Shown piece after piece: positions 25,427-36,933 of a stretch of DNA of 64,000 bases (within the stretch, counting starts at the first letter, position 1; each line of letters opens with the position of its first letter). The notes under the pieces were generated by a model. The model was not told the origin of the DNA. It made no database searches and saw nothing but the letters and a program-made list of their open reading frames with translations. The DNA lies in assembly GCF_016811995.1 (NCBI RefSeq), contig NZ_CP069159.1, positions 1,426,001 to 1,490,000 of the forward strand, read 5' to 3'. Source of the DNA: Citrobacter sp. R56. GTDB lineage: Bacteria > Pseudomonadota > Gammaproteobacteria > Enterobacterales > Enterobacteriaceae. The translations under genes were made by a program, and so were the position numbers.

Positions 25427-26251
25427 ATGAAAAAAACGGTACTTGCACTGCTGGCCCTGTTGGTCAGTAGTGCCAGCCTGGCGGCGACGCCCTGGCAAAA
25501 AATAACCCATCCCGTCTCGGGAAGCGCGCAATCTATTGGCGGGTTTTCGAATGGTTGTATCGTGGGCGCCGACACGCTTCCCGTACAGTCTGAATCCTAC
25601 CAGGTGATGCGCACCGATCAGCGCCGCTATTTCGGCCATCCTGATCTGGTGATGTTTATCCAGCGTCTGAGTACGCAGGTGAGCCAACTGGGGTTGGGGA
25701 CGGTGCTGATTGGCGATATGGGGATGCCTGCTGGCGGTCGTTTCAACGGCGGACATGCCAGCCATCAGACCGGCCTGGACGTCGATATCTTCCTCCAGTT
25801 GCCGAAAACGCGCTGGACGCAGGCTCAACTGTTGCGACCTCAGGCATTGGACCTGGTGGCTGCGGATGGTAAACACGTCGTGCCGTCGTTGTGGAAACCC
25901 GAAATTTCCCATCTGATTAAACTGGCGGCGGAAGATAACGACGTCACGCGAATTTTTGTCAATCCTGCGATTAAACAACAACTTTGCCTGGATGCCGGGA
26001 CCGATCGCGACTGGTTGCGTAAGGTTCGCCCGTGGTTCCAGCATCGTGCGCATATGCATGTAAGACTACGCTGCCCAGCCGACAGCCTTGAGTGTGAAGA
26101 TCAACCATTGCCGCCACCGGGTGATGGATGTGGAGCGGAGCTACAGAGCTGGTTTGAGCCGCCGAAACCTGGAACAACCAAGCCTGAGAAGAAGACACCG
26201 CCACCGTTGCCGCCTTCCTGCCAGGCGCTACTGGATGAGCATGTACTCTAA
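25427..26251 (+). CDS. mepA: MepA, penicillin-insensitive murein endopeptidase
   Basis: MepA is a periplasmic LAS-type zinc metallopeptidase that cuts D-Ala-meso-DAP cross-links in peptidoglycan. The 274-aa precursor has a signal peptide ending ASLAA. The zinc ligands are in [11 protein letters not shown] and the HMHVRL motif. The C-terminal part is proline-rich with Cys residues, as in E. coli MepA, where disulfides stabilise the tail. The last base of its stop codon region overlaps the yfcA start (TAATG), indicating coupling. Confidence 0.96.
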   Translation: MKKTVLALLALLVSSASLAATPWQKITHPVSGSAQSIGGFSNGCIVGADTLPVQSESYQVMRTDQRRYFGHPDLVMFIQRLSTQVSQLGLGTVLIGDMGMPAGGRFNGGHASHQTGLDVDIFLQLPKTRWTQAQLLRPQALDLVAADGKHVVPSLWKPEISHLIKLAAEDNDVTRIFVNPAIKQQLCLDAGTDRDWLRKVRPWFQHRAHMHVRLRCPADSLECEDQPLPPPGDGCGAELQSWFEPPKPGTTKPEKKTPPPLPPSCQALLDEHVL

Positions 26252-27060
26252 TGGACAACTTTTTAGACCTGTTTATGGTGTCTCCGCTGTTGTTGGTGGT
26301 TCTGTTTTTTATCGCGGTGCTGGCAGGCTTTATTGATTCAATCGCCGGAGGCGGGGGGCTGCTGACTATTCCCGCTCTGATGGCGGCGGGAATGTCGCCT
26401 GCGAACGCACTGGCGACCAACAAACTGCAGGCCTGCGGTGGCTCCATCTCGGCCACAATCTATTTTATTCGCCGCAAGGTTATCAATCTGGCGGAGCAAA
26501 AACTCAACATTGCGATGACCTTCATAGGATCAATGAGCGGCGCGCTGTTGGTTCAGCATGTGCAATCTGATGTGCTGCGTCAGATCTTGCCCGTTTTGGT
26601 TATCTGCATCGGTCTTTACTTTTTGTTGATGCCGAAACTGGGAGAGGAAGACAGACAACGTCGTCTTTACGGTCTGCCTTTTGCGCTGATCGCCGGAGGA
26701 TGCGTCGGTTTTTACGATGGTTTTTTTGGACCCGCGGCAGGATCGTTTTACGCACTGGCTTTTGTTACCCTCTGCGGATATAACCTCGCCAAATCAACGG
26801 CTCACGCCAAATTACTTAACGCCACCTCAAACGTGGGCGGTCTGTTATTGTTTATCATTGGCGGAAAAGTGATCTGGGCGACCGGCTTTGTAATGCTGAT
26901 TGGCCAGTTCCTTGGTGCGCGTATGGGCTCCCGACTGGTATTGAGCAAAGGGCAAACCCTAATTCGGCCCATGATCGTTATCGTTTCGGCGGTGATGAGC
27001 ACCAAACTACTTTATGATAGCCATGGACAGGAGATCCTCCACTGGTTGGGGATGAGCTAA
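26251..27060 (+). CDS. yfcA: YfcA, TSUP/TauE-SafE family membrane protein
   Basis: This 269-aa integral membrane protein has about eight hydrophobic segments and belongs to the sulfite/organosulfonate exporter-like TSUP family. The typical double motif is present: GFIDSIAGGGGLLTIPAL in the first half and GFYDGFFGPAAGSF in the second, reflecting internal duplication. The E. coli substrate is unknown. One-base overlaps at both ends (with mepA and epmC) show it is inside a tightly coupled operon. Confidence 0.93.
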   Translation: MDNFLDLFMVSPLLLVVLFFIAVLAGFIDSIAGGGGLLTIPALMAAGMSPANALATNKLQACGGSISATIYFIRRKVINLAEQKLNIAMTFIGSMSGALLVQHVQSDVLRQILPVLVICIGLYFLLMPKLGEEDRQRRLYGLPFALIAGGCVGFYDGFFGPAAGSFYALAFVTLCGYNLAKSTAHAKLLNATSNVGGLLLFIIGGKVIWATGFVMLIGQFLGARMGSRLVLSKGQTLIRPMIVIVSAVMSTKLLYDSHGQEILHWLGMS

Positions 27061-27608
27061 TGAACAGTACACATCACTACGAACAGTTGATTGATATTTT
27101 TAATGGCTGTTTTGCCGATGGGTTTAATACCCGTCTGATTAAAGGCGATGACGAACCGATCTATCTTCCTGCTGACGCTGAGATCCCCTATCACCGTATC
27201 GTCTTTGCCCATGGCTTTTACGCCAGCGCCCTGCATGAAATTTCGCACTGGTGCATTGCGGGTAAAGCGCGTCGGGAGCTGGTCGATTTTGGTTACTGGT
27301 ACTGCCCGGACGGCCGGGATGCGCAGACTCAGAGCCAGTTTGAAGATGTGGAAGTGAAACCACAGGCATTTGACTGGTTATTTTGCGTGGCGGCGGGTTA
27401 TCCGTTCAACGTCAGTTGCGACAATCTGGAAGGCGACTTTGAGCCGGACCGCGTGGTGTTTCAGCGTCGGGTACATGCTCAAGTGATGGAATATCTGGAA
27501 AAAGGTATCCCTGAGCGTCCAGCACAATTCATTAAAGCGCTACAGAATTATTATCACACGCCTGATCTTAAGGTGGAACAGTTCCCGTGGCCAGAAGCGC
27601 TCAACTGA
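27060..27608 (+). CDS. epmC: EpmC (YfcM), elongation factor P hydroxylase
   Basis: EpmC hydroxylates the beta-lysyl-lysine side chain on elongation factor P, the last step of the EpmA/EpmB/EpmC modification. The 182-aa protein has the candidate iron-binding helix ALHEISHWCIAG and the following YWYCPDGRD segment conserved in this family. Its length matches E. coli. It overlaps yfcA by one base (TAATG), so its expression depends on translation of the upstream genes. Confidence 0.94.
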   Translation: MNSTHHYEQLIDIFNGCFADGFNTRLIKGDDEPIYLPADAEIPYHRIVFAHGFYASALHEISHWCIAGKARRELVDFGYWYCPDGRDAQTQSQFEDVEVKPQAFDWLFCVAAGYPFNVSCDNLEGDFEPDRVVFQRRVHAQVMEYLEKGIPERPAQFIKALQNYYHTPDLKVEQFPWPEALN

Positions 27609-27640
27609 AGCCAGCGCCACGTTTACAATGAGGAAAGAAG

Positions 27641-27919
27641 ATGATCGCGGAGTTTGAATCACGCATTCTGGCATTAATCGACGACATGGTAGAGCATGCA
27701 AGTGATGATGAGCTTTTTGCCAGTGGGTATTTGCGTGGCCACCTGACGCTAGCCGTTGCTGACCTGGAAGGGGGGGATGACCATTCCGCCGAAGCGGTAT
27801 ACGCCAATGTCACCCTGAGTCTGGAAAAGGCGATTGGCGCGGGTGAACTCTCGCCGCGCGACCAGGCATTAGTGAAGGAGATGTGGGACTCTCTGTTCCA
27901 GAAGGTCACGGCAAAATAG
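27641..27919 (+). CDS. yfcL: YfcL, conserved small protein
   Basis: This 92-aa acidic cytoplasmic protein of unknown function is conserved at this place after epmC, 32 bp downstream, behind GAGGAAAG. It is predicted mostly helical, with [27 protein letters not shown]-type amphipathic helices and no transmembrane or enzymatic motif that I can identify. Confidence 0.9.
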   Translation: MIAEFESRILALIDDMVEHASDDELFASGYLRGHLTLAVADLEGGDDHSAEAVYANVTLSLEKAIGAGELSPRDQALVKEMWDSLFQKVTAK

Positions 27920-27930
27920 CGGCAAATTGT

Positions 27931-27962
27931 GCCGGATAGCGACGCCTGACGTCTTATCCGGC
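27931..27962. repeat. REP-like palindrome after yfcL
   Basis: GCCGGATA at 27931 and TATCCGGC at 27955 form the outer arms of a typical enterobacterial REP element, with the GACGCC/GACGTC variable middle. It sits between the convergent genes yfcL and mnmC, a usual position for REPs. Confidence 0.75.
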
Positions 27963-28023
27963 CAATGATCCCACATTCTGTAGGCTGGGTAAGCTGTCTG
28001 CACCGCTATTCGGCATTGCTCCG

Positions 28024-30024
28024 TTACTGTACCGCTTTCCCCTTCAATAGCTTCCGTACCCATAAACGATTCGGGTTTAATGCCGCCAGCGTGTTCGCAT
28101 CCATCGGGATCGGCTCCTCACTCATTTGCGCGGCGAGGATCTCCGCACACAGTGGGGCAGAGCACAGCCCACGCGATCCCAGCGCACCCAACATAAACAG
28201 ATCCGTGTAGACCGGCGCACTTTCCGCGTCAGCTTTGTGTTCAGCCAGGTCTGCATATTGGATGAGCGTCGCGTCATAGTCCGGCACATTACCCACCATG
28301 GGCAGGTGGTCGCGGGTGGCGCAACGCACGCCGCAGCGCGCCTCTTTTCCGCTCACATCGACCTCTTTTGCCCACCCGGCATGCGGAAAACAGTCAATCA
28401 GGCGCTGCCGATTCTGTTGCTGGTCGTCCTCGCGATAGTATGTTTCTTCACTACCACGATGATAGCTGGCGCCGATACAGTGATGCTGATTGACCGGGTT
28501 TTGCGGGGTGAGATAGCCGTCATAGCACAACACCTGTCGTAGGGCGGAGAGCGCAGTGGTGGTGGGAATATGGCTCACCTGACCACCAACAGAGTAAACC
28601 GGCAACGGCTGAGTCTGCTCAAAACGATTAATCTGATGACCGTTTGCCAGGACGACAACCTGATGTTCAGCTTGTGTTCCGTCTGTGAACGTCAACTGCC
28701 AGCCTGTTTCCTGCGCTGAAAGGGTCGTCAAAGAATGCTGATAACGGGTACGTAATCCCTGTTTTTCGGCCAGGGCTAGTACCGCTGCGGTCAACTCCGC
28801 CGGACACAGCCAGCCGCCTTGAGGCCAGGTGATCCCTCCGCAGTTTACCGACAGACCAATGGTTTGCTCGATCTGCGTCGCATCAACGGCCTTTGCGAAC
28901 GCATTGGGTAATAACTGCGACAGCATTTGTTCGATTTTCTGCTCACTCTTTTCATCCCAGCCTAACTGCGTGACGCCACACCAGTCGTGCGCAAACTCAA
29001 CGGGCAGGGCGTCATACAGGCGGCGGGCAAAGGTGAACGCAGCAGGAAAGAAGTGGTTAATGGCCGCGTCGTGTTTGCTGAGTAACGGATACAGCGCGCC
29101 CTGACGATTACCTGAAGCGCCCTGTGCGGGTTGCTTATCGGCGCAATACAGTGTGACCTGCCAGCCACGGCGTAGCAGCGCCAGTGACAATAATGCGCTG
29201 GCGATGCCGCCGCCGATAATTGCCGCTTCACGTTTTGCGGTTCCACGGCGGAGAAACCAGGGAGCAGCGGACGGTTGTGCCAGGGTTTTTTCCATCACAC
29301 CGCAAAGCATTTCGCGCTTGCGCCCAAACCCTTTGCATTTTTGCATGGTAAAACCGGCATCCTGTAAACCTCGACGCACAAAACCTGCGGAGGTAAAGGT
29401 CGCCAGCGTACCGCCAGGACGGGCCAGTCGCGCCATAGCGTTAAACAGATTCTGCGTCCACATATCCGGATTTTTTGCCGGCGCGAAACCGTCGAGGAAC
29501 CAGGCGTCTACTTTCTGGTTCAGTGTCTCATCCAGTTGCCCGGTCAGCTCATTGATATCGCCAAACCATAAATCCAGCGTCACACGACCCTCGTCCAGAA
29601 ACAGACGATGGCATCCGGCCAGCGGCAGAGGCCACTGAGCTTGCAACTGTTCAGCCCAGGGCGCCAGTTCAGGCCAATGCTGATGCGCCTGAACCAAATC
29701 GGGGTGACTCAGGGGATACTTTTCGAAGCTGATAAAATGAAGTCGTTCTAACGTGGCCTGCGGGTGTGAAGCGCGAAAGGCAGTGAATGCCTGCCAGAGC
29801 GTCAGGAAATTGAGACCGGTACCAAAGCCGCTTTCTGCCACAACAAATAATTGCCGTGAATGAGTGGGGAAGCGTTCCGCAAGATGATTTCCACCGAGAA
29901 AAACATAACGTGTTTCCTCCAGTCCATTATCATTAGAGAAATAGACATCATCAAAATCTCGGGAAACAGGTGTACCCTCAGCATTAAATTCAAGGTTGGC
30001 AGGTTGTATTGCGTATTGTTTCAC
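28024..30024 (-). CDS. mnmC: MnmC, bifunctional tRNA mnm5s2U biosynthesis protein
   Basis: MnmC completes 5-methylaminomethyl-2-thiouridine at tRNA wobble positions. The C-terminal FAD domain removes the carboxymethyl group and the N-terminal AdoMet domain methylates the amine. I choose the GTG at 30024 ([13 protein letters not shown]), because the longer frame to 30126 adds 34 residues absent from the family. The 666-aa length is close to E. coli's 668. [14 protein letters not shown] marks the methyltransferase, and [17 protein letters not shown] near residue 270 marks the FAD domain. It diverges from fabB. Confidence 0.95.
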   Translation of the reverse strand: MKQYAIQPANLEFNAEGTPVSRDFDDVYFSNDNGLEETRYVFLGGNHLAERFPTHSRQLFVVAESGFGTGLNFLTLWQAFTAFRASHPQATLERLHFISFEKYPLSHPDLVQAHQHWPELAPWAEQLQAQWPLPLAGCHRLFLDEGRVTLDLWFGDINELTGQLDETLNQKVDAWFLDGFAPAKNPDMWTQNLFNAMARLARPGGTLATFTSAGFVRRGLQDAGFTMQKCKGFGRKREMLCGVMEKTLAQPSAAPWFLRRGTAKREAAIIGGGIASALLSLALLRRGWQVTLYCADKQPAQGASGNRQGALYPLLSKHDAAINHFFPAAFTFARRLYDALPVEFAHDWCGVTQLGWDEKSEQKIEQMLSQLLPNAFAKAVDATQIEQTIGLSVNCGGITWPQGGWLCPAELTAAVLALAEKQGLRTRYQHSLTTLSAQETGWQLTFTDGTQAEHQVVVLANGHQINRFEQTQPLPVYSVGGQVSHIPTTTALSALRQVLCYDGYLTPQNPVNQHHCIGASYHRGSEETYYREDDQQQNRQRLIDCFPHAGWAKEVDVSGKEARCGVRCATRDHLPMVGNVPDYDATLIQYADLAEHKADAESAPVYTDLFMLGALGSRGLCSAPLCAEILAAQMSEEPIPMDANTLAALNPNRLWVRKLLKGKAVQ

Positions 30025-30100
30025 GTAAGTTACTCGTCTCACAGGCAGTGTCACGATCTTAGCGATGTGTGCCTGGCGGCGCAAATTTCCGCATAAATTG

Positions 30101-30117
30101 GCTGATCGGACTTGTTC
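30101..30117. promoter_or_regulatory. FadR-like activator site upstream of fabB
   Basis: The core CTGATCGGACTTGTT matches the FadR consensus (CTGGTCnGACxxGTT). In E. coli FadR activates fabB from an equivalent site, supporting unsaturated fatty acid synthesis. It abuts the FabR palindrome. Confidence 0.7.
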
Positions 30118-30118
30118 G

Positions 30119-30134
30119 GCGTACAAGTGTACGC
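30119..30134. promoter_or_regulatory. FabR operator upstream of fabB
   Basis: GCGTACAAGTGTACGC is a near-perfect palindrome identical in form to the FabR operator (GTACAnnTGTAC core). FabR represses fabB and fabA when unsaturated acyl chains are abundant. It lies 49 bp before the fabB start. Confidence 0.8.
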
Positions 30135-30182
30135 TATTGTGCCATTCGAAACTTAATATAGTGCGACTTACAGAGGTATTGA

Positions 30183-31400
30183 ATGAAACGTGCAGTGATT
30201 ACTGGCTTGGGCATCGTTTCCAGCATCGGTAATAACCAGCAGGAAGTCCTGGCATCTCTGCGTGAAGGACGTTCAGGGATCACTTTCTCTCAGGAGTTCA
30301 AAGATTCAGGAATGCGCAGCCACGTGTGGGGTAACGTCAAACTGGACACCACCGGTCTGATTGACCGTAAAGTGGTCCGTTTCATGAACGATGCCTCTAT
30401 CTATTCCTATCTCTCCATGCAGCAGGCGATTGAAGACGCCGGTCTGAAAGATGAGGTTTATCAGAACAATCCGCGCGTGGGCCTGATTGCCGGTTCTGGC
30501 GGTTCGTCTAAATCTCAGGTTTTTGGTGCCGATGCGATGCGTAGCCCGCGTGGCCTGAAAGCGGTGGGTCCATATGTGGTCACCAAAGCGATGGCCTCTG
30601 CGGTATCCGCGTGCCTCGCGACACCGTTTAAAATCCACGGTGTGAACTACTCCATCAGCTCCGCTTGTGCGACGTCCGCACACTGTATCGGTAACGCGGT
30701 AGAACAGATTCAGCTGGGCAAGCAAGACATCGTCTTTGCGGGCGGCGGCGAAGAGCTGTGCTGGGAAATGGCGTGTGAATTTGACGCAATGGGCGCGCTG
30801 TCTACCAAATATAACGACTCTCCAGATAAAGCTTCCCGTACTTATGATGCAAACCGTGACGGTTTCATTATCGCAGGCGGCGGCGGTATGGTTGTTGTTG
30901 AAGAACTCGAACATGCTCTGGCTCGTGGCGCGCACATCTATGCGGAAATCGTTGGCTACGGCGCAACGTCCGATGGCGCTGACATGGTTGCTCCGTCTGG
31001 CGAAGGCGCAGTGCGCTGCATGCAGATGGCGATGCACGGTGTTGACACGCCAATCGACTACCTGAACACCCACGGGACTTCCACGCCGGTTGGCGATGTG
31101 AAAGAACTGGGCGCTATCCGCGAAGTGTTCGGCGATAACTCTCCGGCTATGTCCGCAACCAAAGCGATGACTGGTCACTCTCTGGGCGCTGCTGGCGTAC
31201 AGGAAGCCATTTACTCTCTGCTGATGCTGGAGCACGGTTTTATCGCACCAAGCATCAACATTGAAGAGCTGGACGAGCAGGCTGCGGGTCTGAACATCGT
31301 GACGGAAGCGACCGATCGCGAACTGACCACCGTGATGTCCAACAGCTTCGGTTTCGGCGGGACGAACGCCACGCTGGTTATGCGTAAACTGAAAGCGTAA
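30183..31400 (+). CDS. fabB: 3-oxoacyl-ACP synthase I FabB
   Basis: FabB elongates acyl-ACP and is required for unsaturated fatty acids because it extends cis-3-decenoyl-ACP. The 405-aa protein has the nucleophilic Cys in [12 protein letters not shown] near residue 163. The two catalytic His residues are in [12 protein letters not shown] and [12 protein letters not shown], and the glycine-rich loop [12 protein letters not shown] is at the end. FadR and FabR sites upstream set its expression from long-chain acyl-CoA and unsaturated acyl levels. A terminator follows. Confidence 0.98.
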   Translation: MKRAVITGLGIVSSIGNNQQEVLASLREGRSGITFSQEFKDSGMRSHVWGNVKLDTTGLIDRKVVRFMNDASIYSYLSMQQAIEDAGLKDEVYQNNPRVGLIAGSGGSSKSQVFGADAMRSPRGLKAVGPYVVTKAMASAVSACLATPFKIHGVNYSISSACATSAHCIGNAVEQIQLGKQDIVFAGGGEELCWEMACEFDAMGALSTKYNDSPDKASRTYDANRDGFIIAGGGGMVVVEELEHALARGAHIYAEIVGYGATSDGADMVAPSGEGAVRCMQMAMHGVDTPIDYLNTHGTSTPVGDVKELGAIREVFGDNSPAMSATKAMTGHSLGAAGVQEAIYSLLMLEHGFIAPSINIEELDEQAAGLNIVTEATDRELTTVMSNSFGFGGTNATLVMRKLKA

Positions 31401-31421
31401 GCATCCGTGATGTAAGAAGAG

Positions 31422-31445
31422 GGGAGCCAAATGGCTCCCTTTTTT
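31422..31445 (+). terminator. Rho-independent terminator of fabB
   Basis: GGGAGCC (31422-31428), loop AAAT, GGCTCCC (31433-31439), then six T. It lies 21 bp after the fabB stop. Confidence 0.88.
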
Positions 31446-31605
31446 ATGCGTTGACAATAACCGGTCCCCAAAGGCAAACTCCACGCTCAACATTATCTCT
31501 CTGATAATAGTGGGCGTTTAACGTTATCCAACGCACCTTAATCCTGGCGGTCAGGTAGAGGGGGCGTGGCATTTCCTCGCCTTACTCTGCATTTCGGAGT
31601 AACGC

Positions 31606-32784
31606 ATGACAGCAGTAACCCAAACAGAAAAAACATCTTCTGCGAATTTTTCGCTATTTCGCATCGCCTTTGCGGTTTTCCTGACCTATATGACGGTCGG
31701 TTTACCCTTGCCCGTCATCCCACTTTTTGTGCATCAGGAACTGGGCTATGGCAACACCATGGTCGGTATCGCCGTGGGCATTCAGTTTCTGGCTACCGTA
31801 CTCACGCGAGGCTATGCCGGGCGACTCGCCGATCAATATGGCGCGAAACGTTCTGTGCTACAGGGCATGTTTGCCTGTGCTCTGGCGGGCGTCGCGTGGC
31901 TGCTGGCAGCGCTGCTGCCGGTCTCCATTCCGGTTAAATTTGCGCTGCTGATTGTCGGGCGTTTGATCCTGGGCTTTGGTGAAAGCCAGTTACTGACCGG
32001 CACATTAACCTGGGGAATGGGTCTGGTTGGGCCGGGACGTTCGGGTAAAGTGATGTCGTGGAACGGGATGGCGATTTACGGCGCGCTGGCGGCCGGTGCG
32101 CCGCTGGGTCTGTTAATCCACAGCCATTTTGGTTTTGCCGCGCTGGCGGGCACCACGATAGCGCTTCCGCTGCTGGCGTGGGCGTTTAACGGCACGGTAC
32201 GTAAAGTTCCAGCCCATCCAGGCGTACGTCCTTCACTGTGGAGCGTGGTTGGGCTTATCTGGAAACCGGGTGTTGGTCTGGCGCTGCAGGGCGTCGGGTT
32301 TGCCGTTATTGGTACCTTCATTTCGCTCTACTTTGCCAGCAACGGCTGGGCGATGGCGGGTTTCACCTTGACCGCTTTTGGTGGCGCGTTTGTGCTCATG
32401 CGTGTGCTGTTTGGCTGGATGCCGGATCGCTTTGGCGGTGTGAGGGTGGCAATCGCATCATTGTGCGTTGAAACCGCCGGGCTGGTGTTGCTCTGGCTGG
32501 CGCCAGGTGCAGGGTTTGCTTTGCTGGGGGCGACATTAACCGGAGCCGGGTGTTCATTAATCTTCCCGGCGCTGGGCGTAGAGGTGGTAAAACGCGTACC
32601 TTCACAGGTACGTGGCACCGCGTTGGGCGGATATGCCGCCTTTCAGGACATTTCCTACGGTGTGACCGCACCTCTGGCGGGGCTATTAGCCACCTCATGC
32701 GGTTATCCCTCAGTATTTCTGGCCGGGGCGATCTCCGCAGTGGTGGGCATTATGGTGACATTACTCTCTTTTAGGAAAAGTTAG
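31606..32784 (+). CDS. yfcJ: YfcJ, MFS transporter (predicted exporter)
   Basis: This 392-aa inner-membrane carrier has twelve predicted helices, of the YhhS/YfcJ drug-proton antiporter-like group. MFS motif A appears as [17 protein letters not shown], and a [17 protein letters not shown] segment typifies this subgroup. The native substrate is not known. Its stop codon overlaps the stop region of the convergent flk gene, so the two 3' ends share bases 32781-32784. Confidence 0.92.
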   Translation: MTAVTQTEKTSSANFSLFRIAFAVFLTYMTVGLPLPVIPLFVHQELGYGNTMVGIAVGIQFLATVLTRGYAGRLADQYGAKRSVLQGMFACALAGVAWLLAALLPVSIPVKFALLIVGRLILGFGESQLLTGTLTWGMGLVGPGRSGKVMSWNGMAIYGALAAGAPLGLLIHSHFGFAALAGTTIALPLLAWAFNGTVRKVPAHPGVRPSLWSVVGLIWKPGVGLALQGVGFAVIGTFISLYFASNGWAMAGFTLTAFGGAFVLMRVLFGWMPDRFGGVRVAIASLCVETAGLVLLWLAPGAGFALLGATLTGAGCSLIFPALGVEVVKRVPSQVRGTALGGYAAFQDISYGVTAPLAGLLATSCGYPSVFLAGAISAVVGIMVTLLSFRKS

Positions 32785-33788
32785 GAAACCAACAAAAAAA
32801 GAGCCAAGGCAATCATGAGCGCGATAATCAGTAGACCGGGCCGTGCCGACAGCGATTTAATGGTTTCAATAATCGGCGCGAACGGACTGTAGATCGGTTG
32901 AATATGGCGCGGATCGTTCAATTCCCGGTCTCGTTCGACACGGCGCAGGAAGATCTGGTTAAGCAGGTCCTGCACCTGAACCGTGGTCAGAACCGTTTGT
33001 GGCTGGATCTGATAGCTCTGCTGCGCATACTCTTTGATTGCCGTAAATTCATTCGGCTCTAGCGGCTGCTTCAACGCCGCCTGCAGCGTTTGCAATGTGG
33101 GCGCGTTCTGTAGGCTGAGTGTCTGGCGCGCCTGTAGCCAGGTCACCAGATGGGTGAACTGTTTCGCCGGGATCAACTCGCCGCTTTTCACGCCGGAGAG
33201 TTCCAGCATTGATTGCCAAATCAGCTTGCCAGATTCCCCCGTGGCGGCAGCCAGTTTGGTCACAAGCTGGTTGAGCGTATTGTGTTCGGCGGGTAATAAC
33301 GGTCTGTCGGTTGCCGGGCGCTGCTGCGGTTGCGGGATAGAGAGCAGCCCTTGTTGCAGTAGCGTCAGCACGTTCTTCAACTGTTCTGGCGTAAGCTGGC
33401 TTAACGCAGTCTGGTTATACTGCTGGCGGATAAAATCACTGACGGCCTGGCGATTGTTCCCTAAGCTCAACAGTTCCGTTAATTGCGCCAGCACCTGACG
33501 ATTAGCGTGGTTTTGCTGGGCGACGCCCAGTCGTTGGCTGAGATTTTGTTCAGCGGCAGGGAAATGACGCGAAAGCAACGGCGTGTCGCTTTTTACCCCT
33601 AAATCGTGTTTTATTCCGGCCCAGACTTCCGCACTTTGCTGTTGCGTCAGCGAAATCAGGCGAGTGATCAGTCGTTCCAGCACGGTACGTTGTTGGGTGG
33701 ACAACGGCTGTTCGCCCGCAATGGAAGGACGGTTCTGTCCTTCACCGGGAGGTTGTGCGGGAGTTCCGGAAATGGGTTGCATCATCAC
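32781..33788 (-). CDS. flk: Flk, flagellar regulator (tail-anchored membrane protein)
   Basis: Flk (RflH) is a cytoplasmic, C-terminally anchored inner-membrane protein that prevents premature secretion of FlgM/flagellar late substrates. The 335-aa sequence is proline- and glutamine-rich at the N-terminus and helical in the middle. It ends in one hydrophobic segment ([17 protein letters not shown]) that serves as the anchor. It is about four residues longer than the E. coli protein. It lies divergent to pdxB and convergent with yfcJ. Confidence 0.93.
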   Translation of the reverse strand: MMMQPISGTPAQPPGEGQNRPSIAGEQPLSTQQRTVLERLITRLISLTQQQSAEVWAGIKHDLGVKSDTPLLSRHFPAAEQNLSQRLGVAQQNHANRQVLAQLTELLSLGNNRQAVSDFIRQQYNQTALSQLTPEQLKNVLTLLQQGLLSIPQPQQRPATDRPLLPAEHNTLNQLVTKLAAATGESGKLIWQSMLELSGVKSGELIPAKQFTHLVTWLQARQTLSLQNAPTLQTLQAALKQPLEPNEFTAIKEYAQQSYQIQPQTVLTTVQVQDLLNQIFLRRVERDRELNDPRHIQPIYSPFAPIIETIKSLSARPGLLIIALMIALALFLLVS

Positions 33789-33890
33789 TAATCCTTAAAT
33801 CTTTGCAAACCAGGTCTCGCAGTATGCCTGGCGGCGAGATTATGGCACACTTGCCCGGTTAACTCTCGTTCTCAAACAGGTACGACAGAC

Positions 33891-35027
33891 GTGAAAATCC
33901 TCGTTGATGAAAATATGCCTTATGCCCGCGAATTGTTCAGTCGTTTGGGGGAGGTAAAAGCGGTTCCAGGTCGCCCCATTCCCGTTGCTGAACTCGAAGA
34001 CGCAGATGCGCTAATGGTGCGCTCGGTCACCAAAGTGAACGAATCTTTGCTGAGCGGAAAGTCCGTTAAGTTTGTCGGAACGGCGACCGCAGGCACTGAC
34101 CATGTGGATGAGACCTGGCTTAAACAGGCAGGGATCGGCTTTTCTTCTGCGCCTGGCTGCAACGCCATCGCGGTTGTCGAATATGTTTTTTCCTCGTTGC
34201 TGATGCTTGCTGAACGCGATGGTTTTGCTTTACGCGATCGTACCGTGGGCATTATTGGCGTAGGGAATGTCGGCGGTCGTTTGCAGGCGCGACTGGAAGC
34301 GCTGGGCATTCGCACGTTGCTGTGCGATCCACCGCGCGCCGACCGTGGAGACGAGGGCGATTTCCGCTCTCTTGAAGAGCTGGTGCAGGAAGCGGATATT
34401 CTGACCTTCCACACGCCGCTTTTTAAACAAGGGCAATATAAGACGCTGCATCTGGCTGACGACGCGATGATTCGCCGTCTGAAACCTGGAACCATTTTGG
34501 TCAATGCCAGTCGCGGCCCGGTGGTGGATAACGCTGCCTTGTTGGCGCGACTGAATGCCGGGCAGTCGCTAAGCGTGGTGCTGGATGTCTGGGAAGGTGA
34601 GCCAGAGCTCAATGTCGAATTGTTGGAAAAGATCGATATTGGTACGCCACATATCGCAGGCTATACCCTGGAAGGGAAAGCGCGTGGCACCACTCAGGTC
34701 TTTGAAGCGTATAGCGCATTTATTGATAAGGCGCAGCAAGTCGCACTGGATACGCTGTTACCCGCGCCAGAGTTTGGCCGCATCACACTTCACGGCACGT
34801 TAGATCAGCCGACGCTGAAAAGACTGGTTCATTTGGTGTATGATGTGCGGCGCGACGATGCCCCGTTGCGAAAAGTTGCCGGGGTTCCGGGTGAGTTTGA
34901 TAAACTGCGTAAGAATTACCTTGAGCGCCGTGAGTGGTCATCTTTGTACGTGATGTGTGATGACGCTGAAACGGCTGCGCTGTTGAAAAAACTGGGTTTT
35001 AACGCCGTTTACCACCCAACACATTAA
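33891..35027 (+). CDS. pdxB: Erythronate-4-phosphate dehydrogenase PdxB
   Basis: PdxB oxidises 4-phospho-D-erythronate in the DXP-dependent pyridoxal phosphate pathway. The start is GTG at 33891. The 378-aa protein is a D-2-hydroxyacid dehydrogenase with the NAD loop [12 protein letters not shown] and catalytic Arg/Glu/His segments ([13 protein letters not shown] and [13 protein letters not shown]). The C-terminal PdxB-specific dimerisation domain covers about residues 290-378. It is followed by usg, truA, dedA and accD, an operon known in E. coli to link vitamin B6 and tRNA modification genes. Confidence 0.97.
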   Translation: MKILVDENMPYARELFSRLGEVKAVPGRPIPVAELEDADALMVRSVTKVNESLLSGKSVKFVGTATAGTDHVDETWLKQAGIGFSSAPGCNAIAVVEYVFSSLLMLAERDGFALRDRTVGIIGVGNVGGRLQARLEALGIRTLLCDPPRADRGDEGDFRSLEELVQEADILTFHTPLFKQGQYKTLHLADDAMIRRLKPGTILVNASRGPVVDNAALLARLNAGQSLSVVLDVWEGEPELNVELLEKIDIGTPHIAGYTLEGKARGTTQVFEAYSAFIDKAQQVALDTLLPAPEFGRITLHGTLDQPTLKRLVHLVYDVRRDDAPLRKVAGVPGEFDKLRKNYLERREWSSLYVMCDDAETAALLKKLGFNAVYHPTH

Positions 35028-35094
35028 TGTCTTCTTAATGCTCCCTGACGAATAATTCGGCAGGGACGCTTATGTTTTTCTGGAGTAAATCACC

Positions 35095-36108
35095 ATGTCT
35101 GAAGGCTGGAATATTGCCATCCTGGGCGCCACGGGTGCCGTAGGCGAAGCCCTGCTCGAAACGCTGGCCGAACGCCAGTTCCCGGTCGGTGAAATCTATG
35201 CGCTGGCGCGTAATGAAAGCGCTGGCGAGCATCTGCGCTTTAACGGTAAATCTATCATCGTGCAGGATGTCGCTGATTTTGACTGGACGCAGGCGCAGCT
35301 GGCGTTTTTTGTTGCCGGGGCTGAAGCTTCTGCAGCCTGGGTGGAGGAAGCCACCAATGCCGGTTGTCTGGTGATTGACAGCAGCGGGTTGTTTGCTCTC
35401 GAGCCGGACGTCCCGCTGGTGGTGCCGGACGTTAACCCGTTTGTCCTGGCGGACTATCGTAACCGTAACGTGATTGCGGTCCCTGACAGCCTGACCAGCC
35501 AGTTGTTGTCTGCACTGAAACCGCTGATCGACGAAGGGGGACTTTCCCGAATCACGGTGACGAACATTTTGTCGGCATCCGCGCGCGGTAAAAAAGCGGT
35601 CGATGCGCTGGCAGGTCAAAGCGTTAAATTGCTTAACGGCATTCCGATTGATGACGAGGATTATTTTGGTCGTCAGCTGGCATTTAACATGCTGCCGCTG
35701 TTGCCGGATCGTGAAGGCAGCGTGCGCGAAGAGCGCCGTATTGTCGATGAAGTCCGCAAAATTATGCAGGATGAGGGATTAATGATCTCCGCCAGTTGCG
35801 TACAGTCGCCGGTATTTTACGGCCACGCGCAGATGGTAAATTTTGAAGCGCTGCGTCCACTGGCGGCTGAAGAGGCGCGTGATGCGTTTTCTCGCGGCGA
35901 AGATATTGTCTTGTCTGAAGAGACGGATTTCCCGACTCAGGTCGGCGATGCCACGGGTAATCCACAGCTTTCGGTCGGCTGTGTTCGTAACGATTATGGT
36001 ATGCCGGAACAAGTTCAGTTTTGGTCAGTCGCAGATAACGTCCGTTTTGGCGGCGCGCTGATGGCGGTGAAAATTGCTGAAAAACTGGTGCAGGAGTATT
36101 TGTACTAA
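35095..36108 (+). CDS. usg: Usg, aspartate-semialdehyde dehydrogenase paralogue
   Basis: This 337-aa protein is homologous to aspartate-semialdehyde dehydrogenase, with an N-terminal dinucleotide loop [16 protein letters not shown]. The usual catalytic Cys segment (NPNCST in the enzyme) reads VPDSLTS here, so the nucleophile appears to be replaced by Ser. It is therefore unlikely to perform the normal reaction, in line with the view that Usg is a non-enzymatic paralogue of unknown role. Its stop overlaps the truA start by one base (TAATG). Confidence 0.95.
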   Translation: MSEGWNIAILGATGAVGEALLETLAERQFPVGEIYALARNESAGEHLRFNGKSIIVQDVADFDWTQAQLAFFVAGAEASAAWVEEATNAGCLVIDSSGLFALEPDVPLVVPDVNPFVLADYRNRNVIAVPDSLTSQLLSALKPLIDEGGLSRITVTNILSASARGKKAVDALAGQSVKLLNGIPIDDEDYFGRQLAFNMLPLLPDREGSVREERRIVDEVRKIMQDEGLMISASCVQSPVFYGHAQMVNFEALRPLAAEEARDAFSRGEDIVLSEETDFPTQVGDATGNPQLSVGCVRNDYGMPEQVQFWSVADNVRFGGALMAVKIAEKLVQEYLY

Positions 36109-36920
36109 TGTCTGACCAGCAACAACCGTCAGTTTATAAAATTGCGCTGGGCATTGAGTACGACGGCAGTAAATATTATGGCTGGCAGCGCCAGAACGAA
36201 GTGCGCAGCGTCCAGGAAAAGCTGGAGACGGCGCTTTCGCAGGTAGCTAACGAACGTATCAACGTATTTTGTGCGGGTCGTACGGACGCTGGCGTGCATG
36301 GTACTGGGCAGGTGGTGCATTTTGAAACCACCGCTCAGCGTAAAGATGCTGCGTGGACACTGGGTGTAAATGCGAACTTGCCTGGTGACATCGCTGTGCG
36401 TTGGGTGAAAGCTGTACCTGATGATTTTCACGCCCGGTTTAGCGCCACGGCGCGCCGTTATCGCTATATCATCTACAACCATCGGCTGCGCCCGGCGGTT
36501 TTAGGTAAGGGCGTTACGCACTATTATGAGCCGCTGGACGCAGAACGTATGCACCGGGCGGCGCAGTGCCTGATTGGTGAAAACGATTTTACCTCGTTTC
36601 GTGCAGTGCAGTGCCAGTCACGCACGCCGTGGCGTAATGTGATGCACATTACTGTGACGCGTCATGGTGCGTATGTGGTGGTCGATATCAAAGCAAATGC
36701 CTTTGTACATCATATGGTAAGGAATATTGTCGGTAGCCTGATGGAAGTGGGCGCCCACAACCAGCCGGAGAGCTGGATCGCAGAGTTGCTGGCGGCTAAG
36801 GACAGACGGCTTTCTGCAGCAACGGCGAAAGCGGAAGGATTGTATCTGGTCGCGGTAGATTACCCTGACCGGTTTGAACTTCCCAAACCGCCGATGGGCC
36901 CGCTGTTTTTGGCGGACTAA
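36108..36920 (+). CDS. truA: tRNA pseudouridine(38-40) synthase TruA
   Basis: TruA isomerises uridines 38, 39 and 40 in the anticodon stem-loop of many tRNAs. The 270-aa protein contains the catalytic Asp in [19 protein letters not shown] near residue 60 and the conserved MVRNIVGSL helix near the end. It is translationally coupled to usg through the TAATG overlap, and precedes dedA by 49 bp. Confidence 0.97.
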   Translation: MSDQQQPSVYKIALGIEYDGSKYYGWQRQNEVRSVQEKLETALSQVANERINVFCAGRTDAGVHGTGQVVHFETTAQRKDAAWTLGVNANLPGDIAVRWVKAVPDDFHARFSATARRYRYIIYNHRLRPAVLGKGVTHYYEPLDAERMHRAAQCLIGENDFTSFRAVQCQSRTPWRNVMHITVTRHGAYVVVDIKANAFVHHMVRNIVGSLMEVGAHNQPESWIAELLAAKDRRLSAATAKAEGLYLVAVDYPDRFELPKPPMGPLFLAD

Positions 36921-36933
36921 TCAGAATGGCATA

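Noticed and set aside
24902-26059. 385-codon minus-strand frame across aroC and mepA
   Set aside because: It spans two well-supported plus-strand genes and their junction, and the translation is low-complexity His/Gln/Arg-rich.
30306-31493. 395-codon minus-strand frame opposite fabB
   Set aside because: It is antisense to fabB and runs through the fabB terminator; no protein family features.
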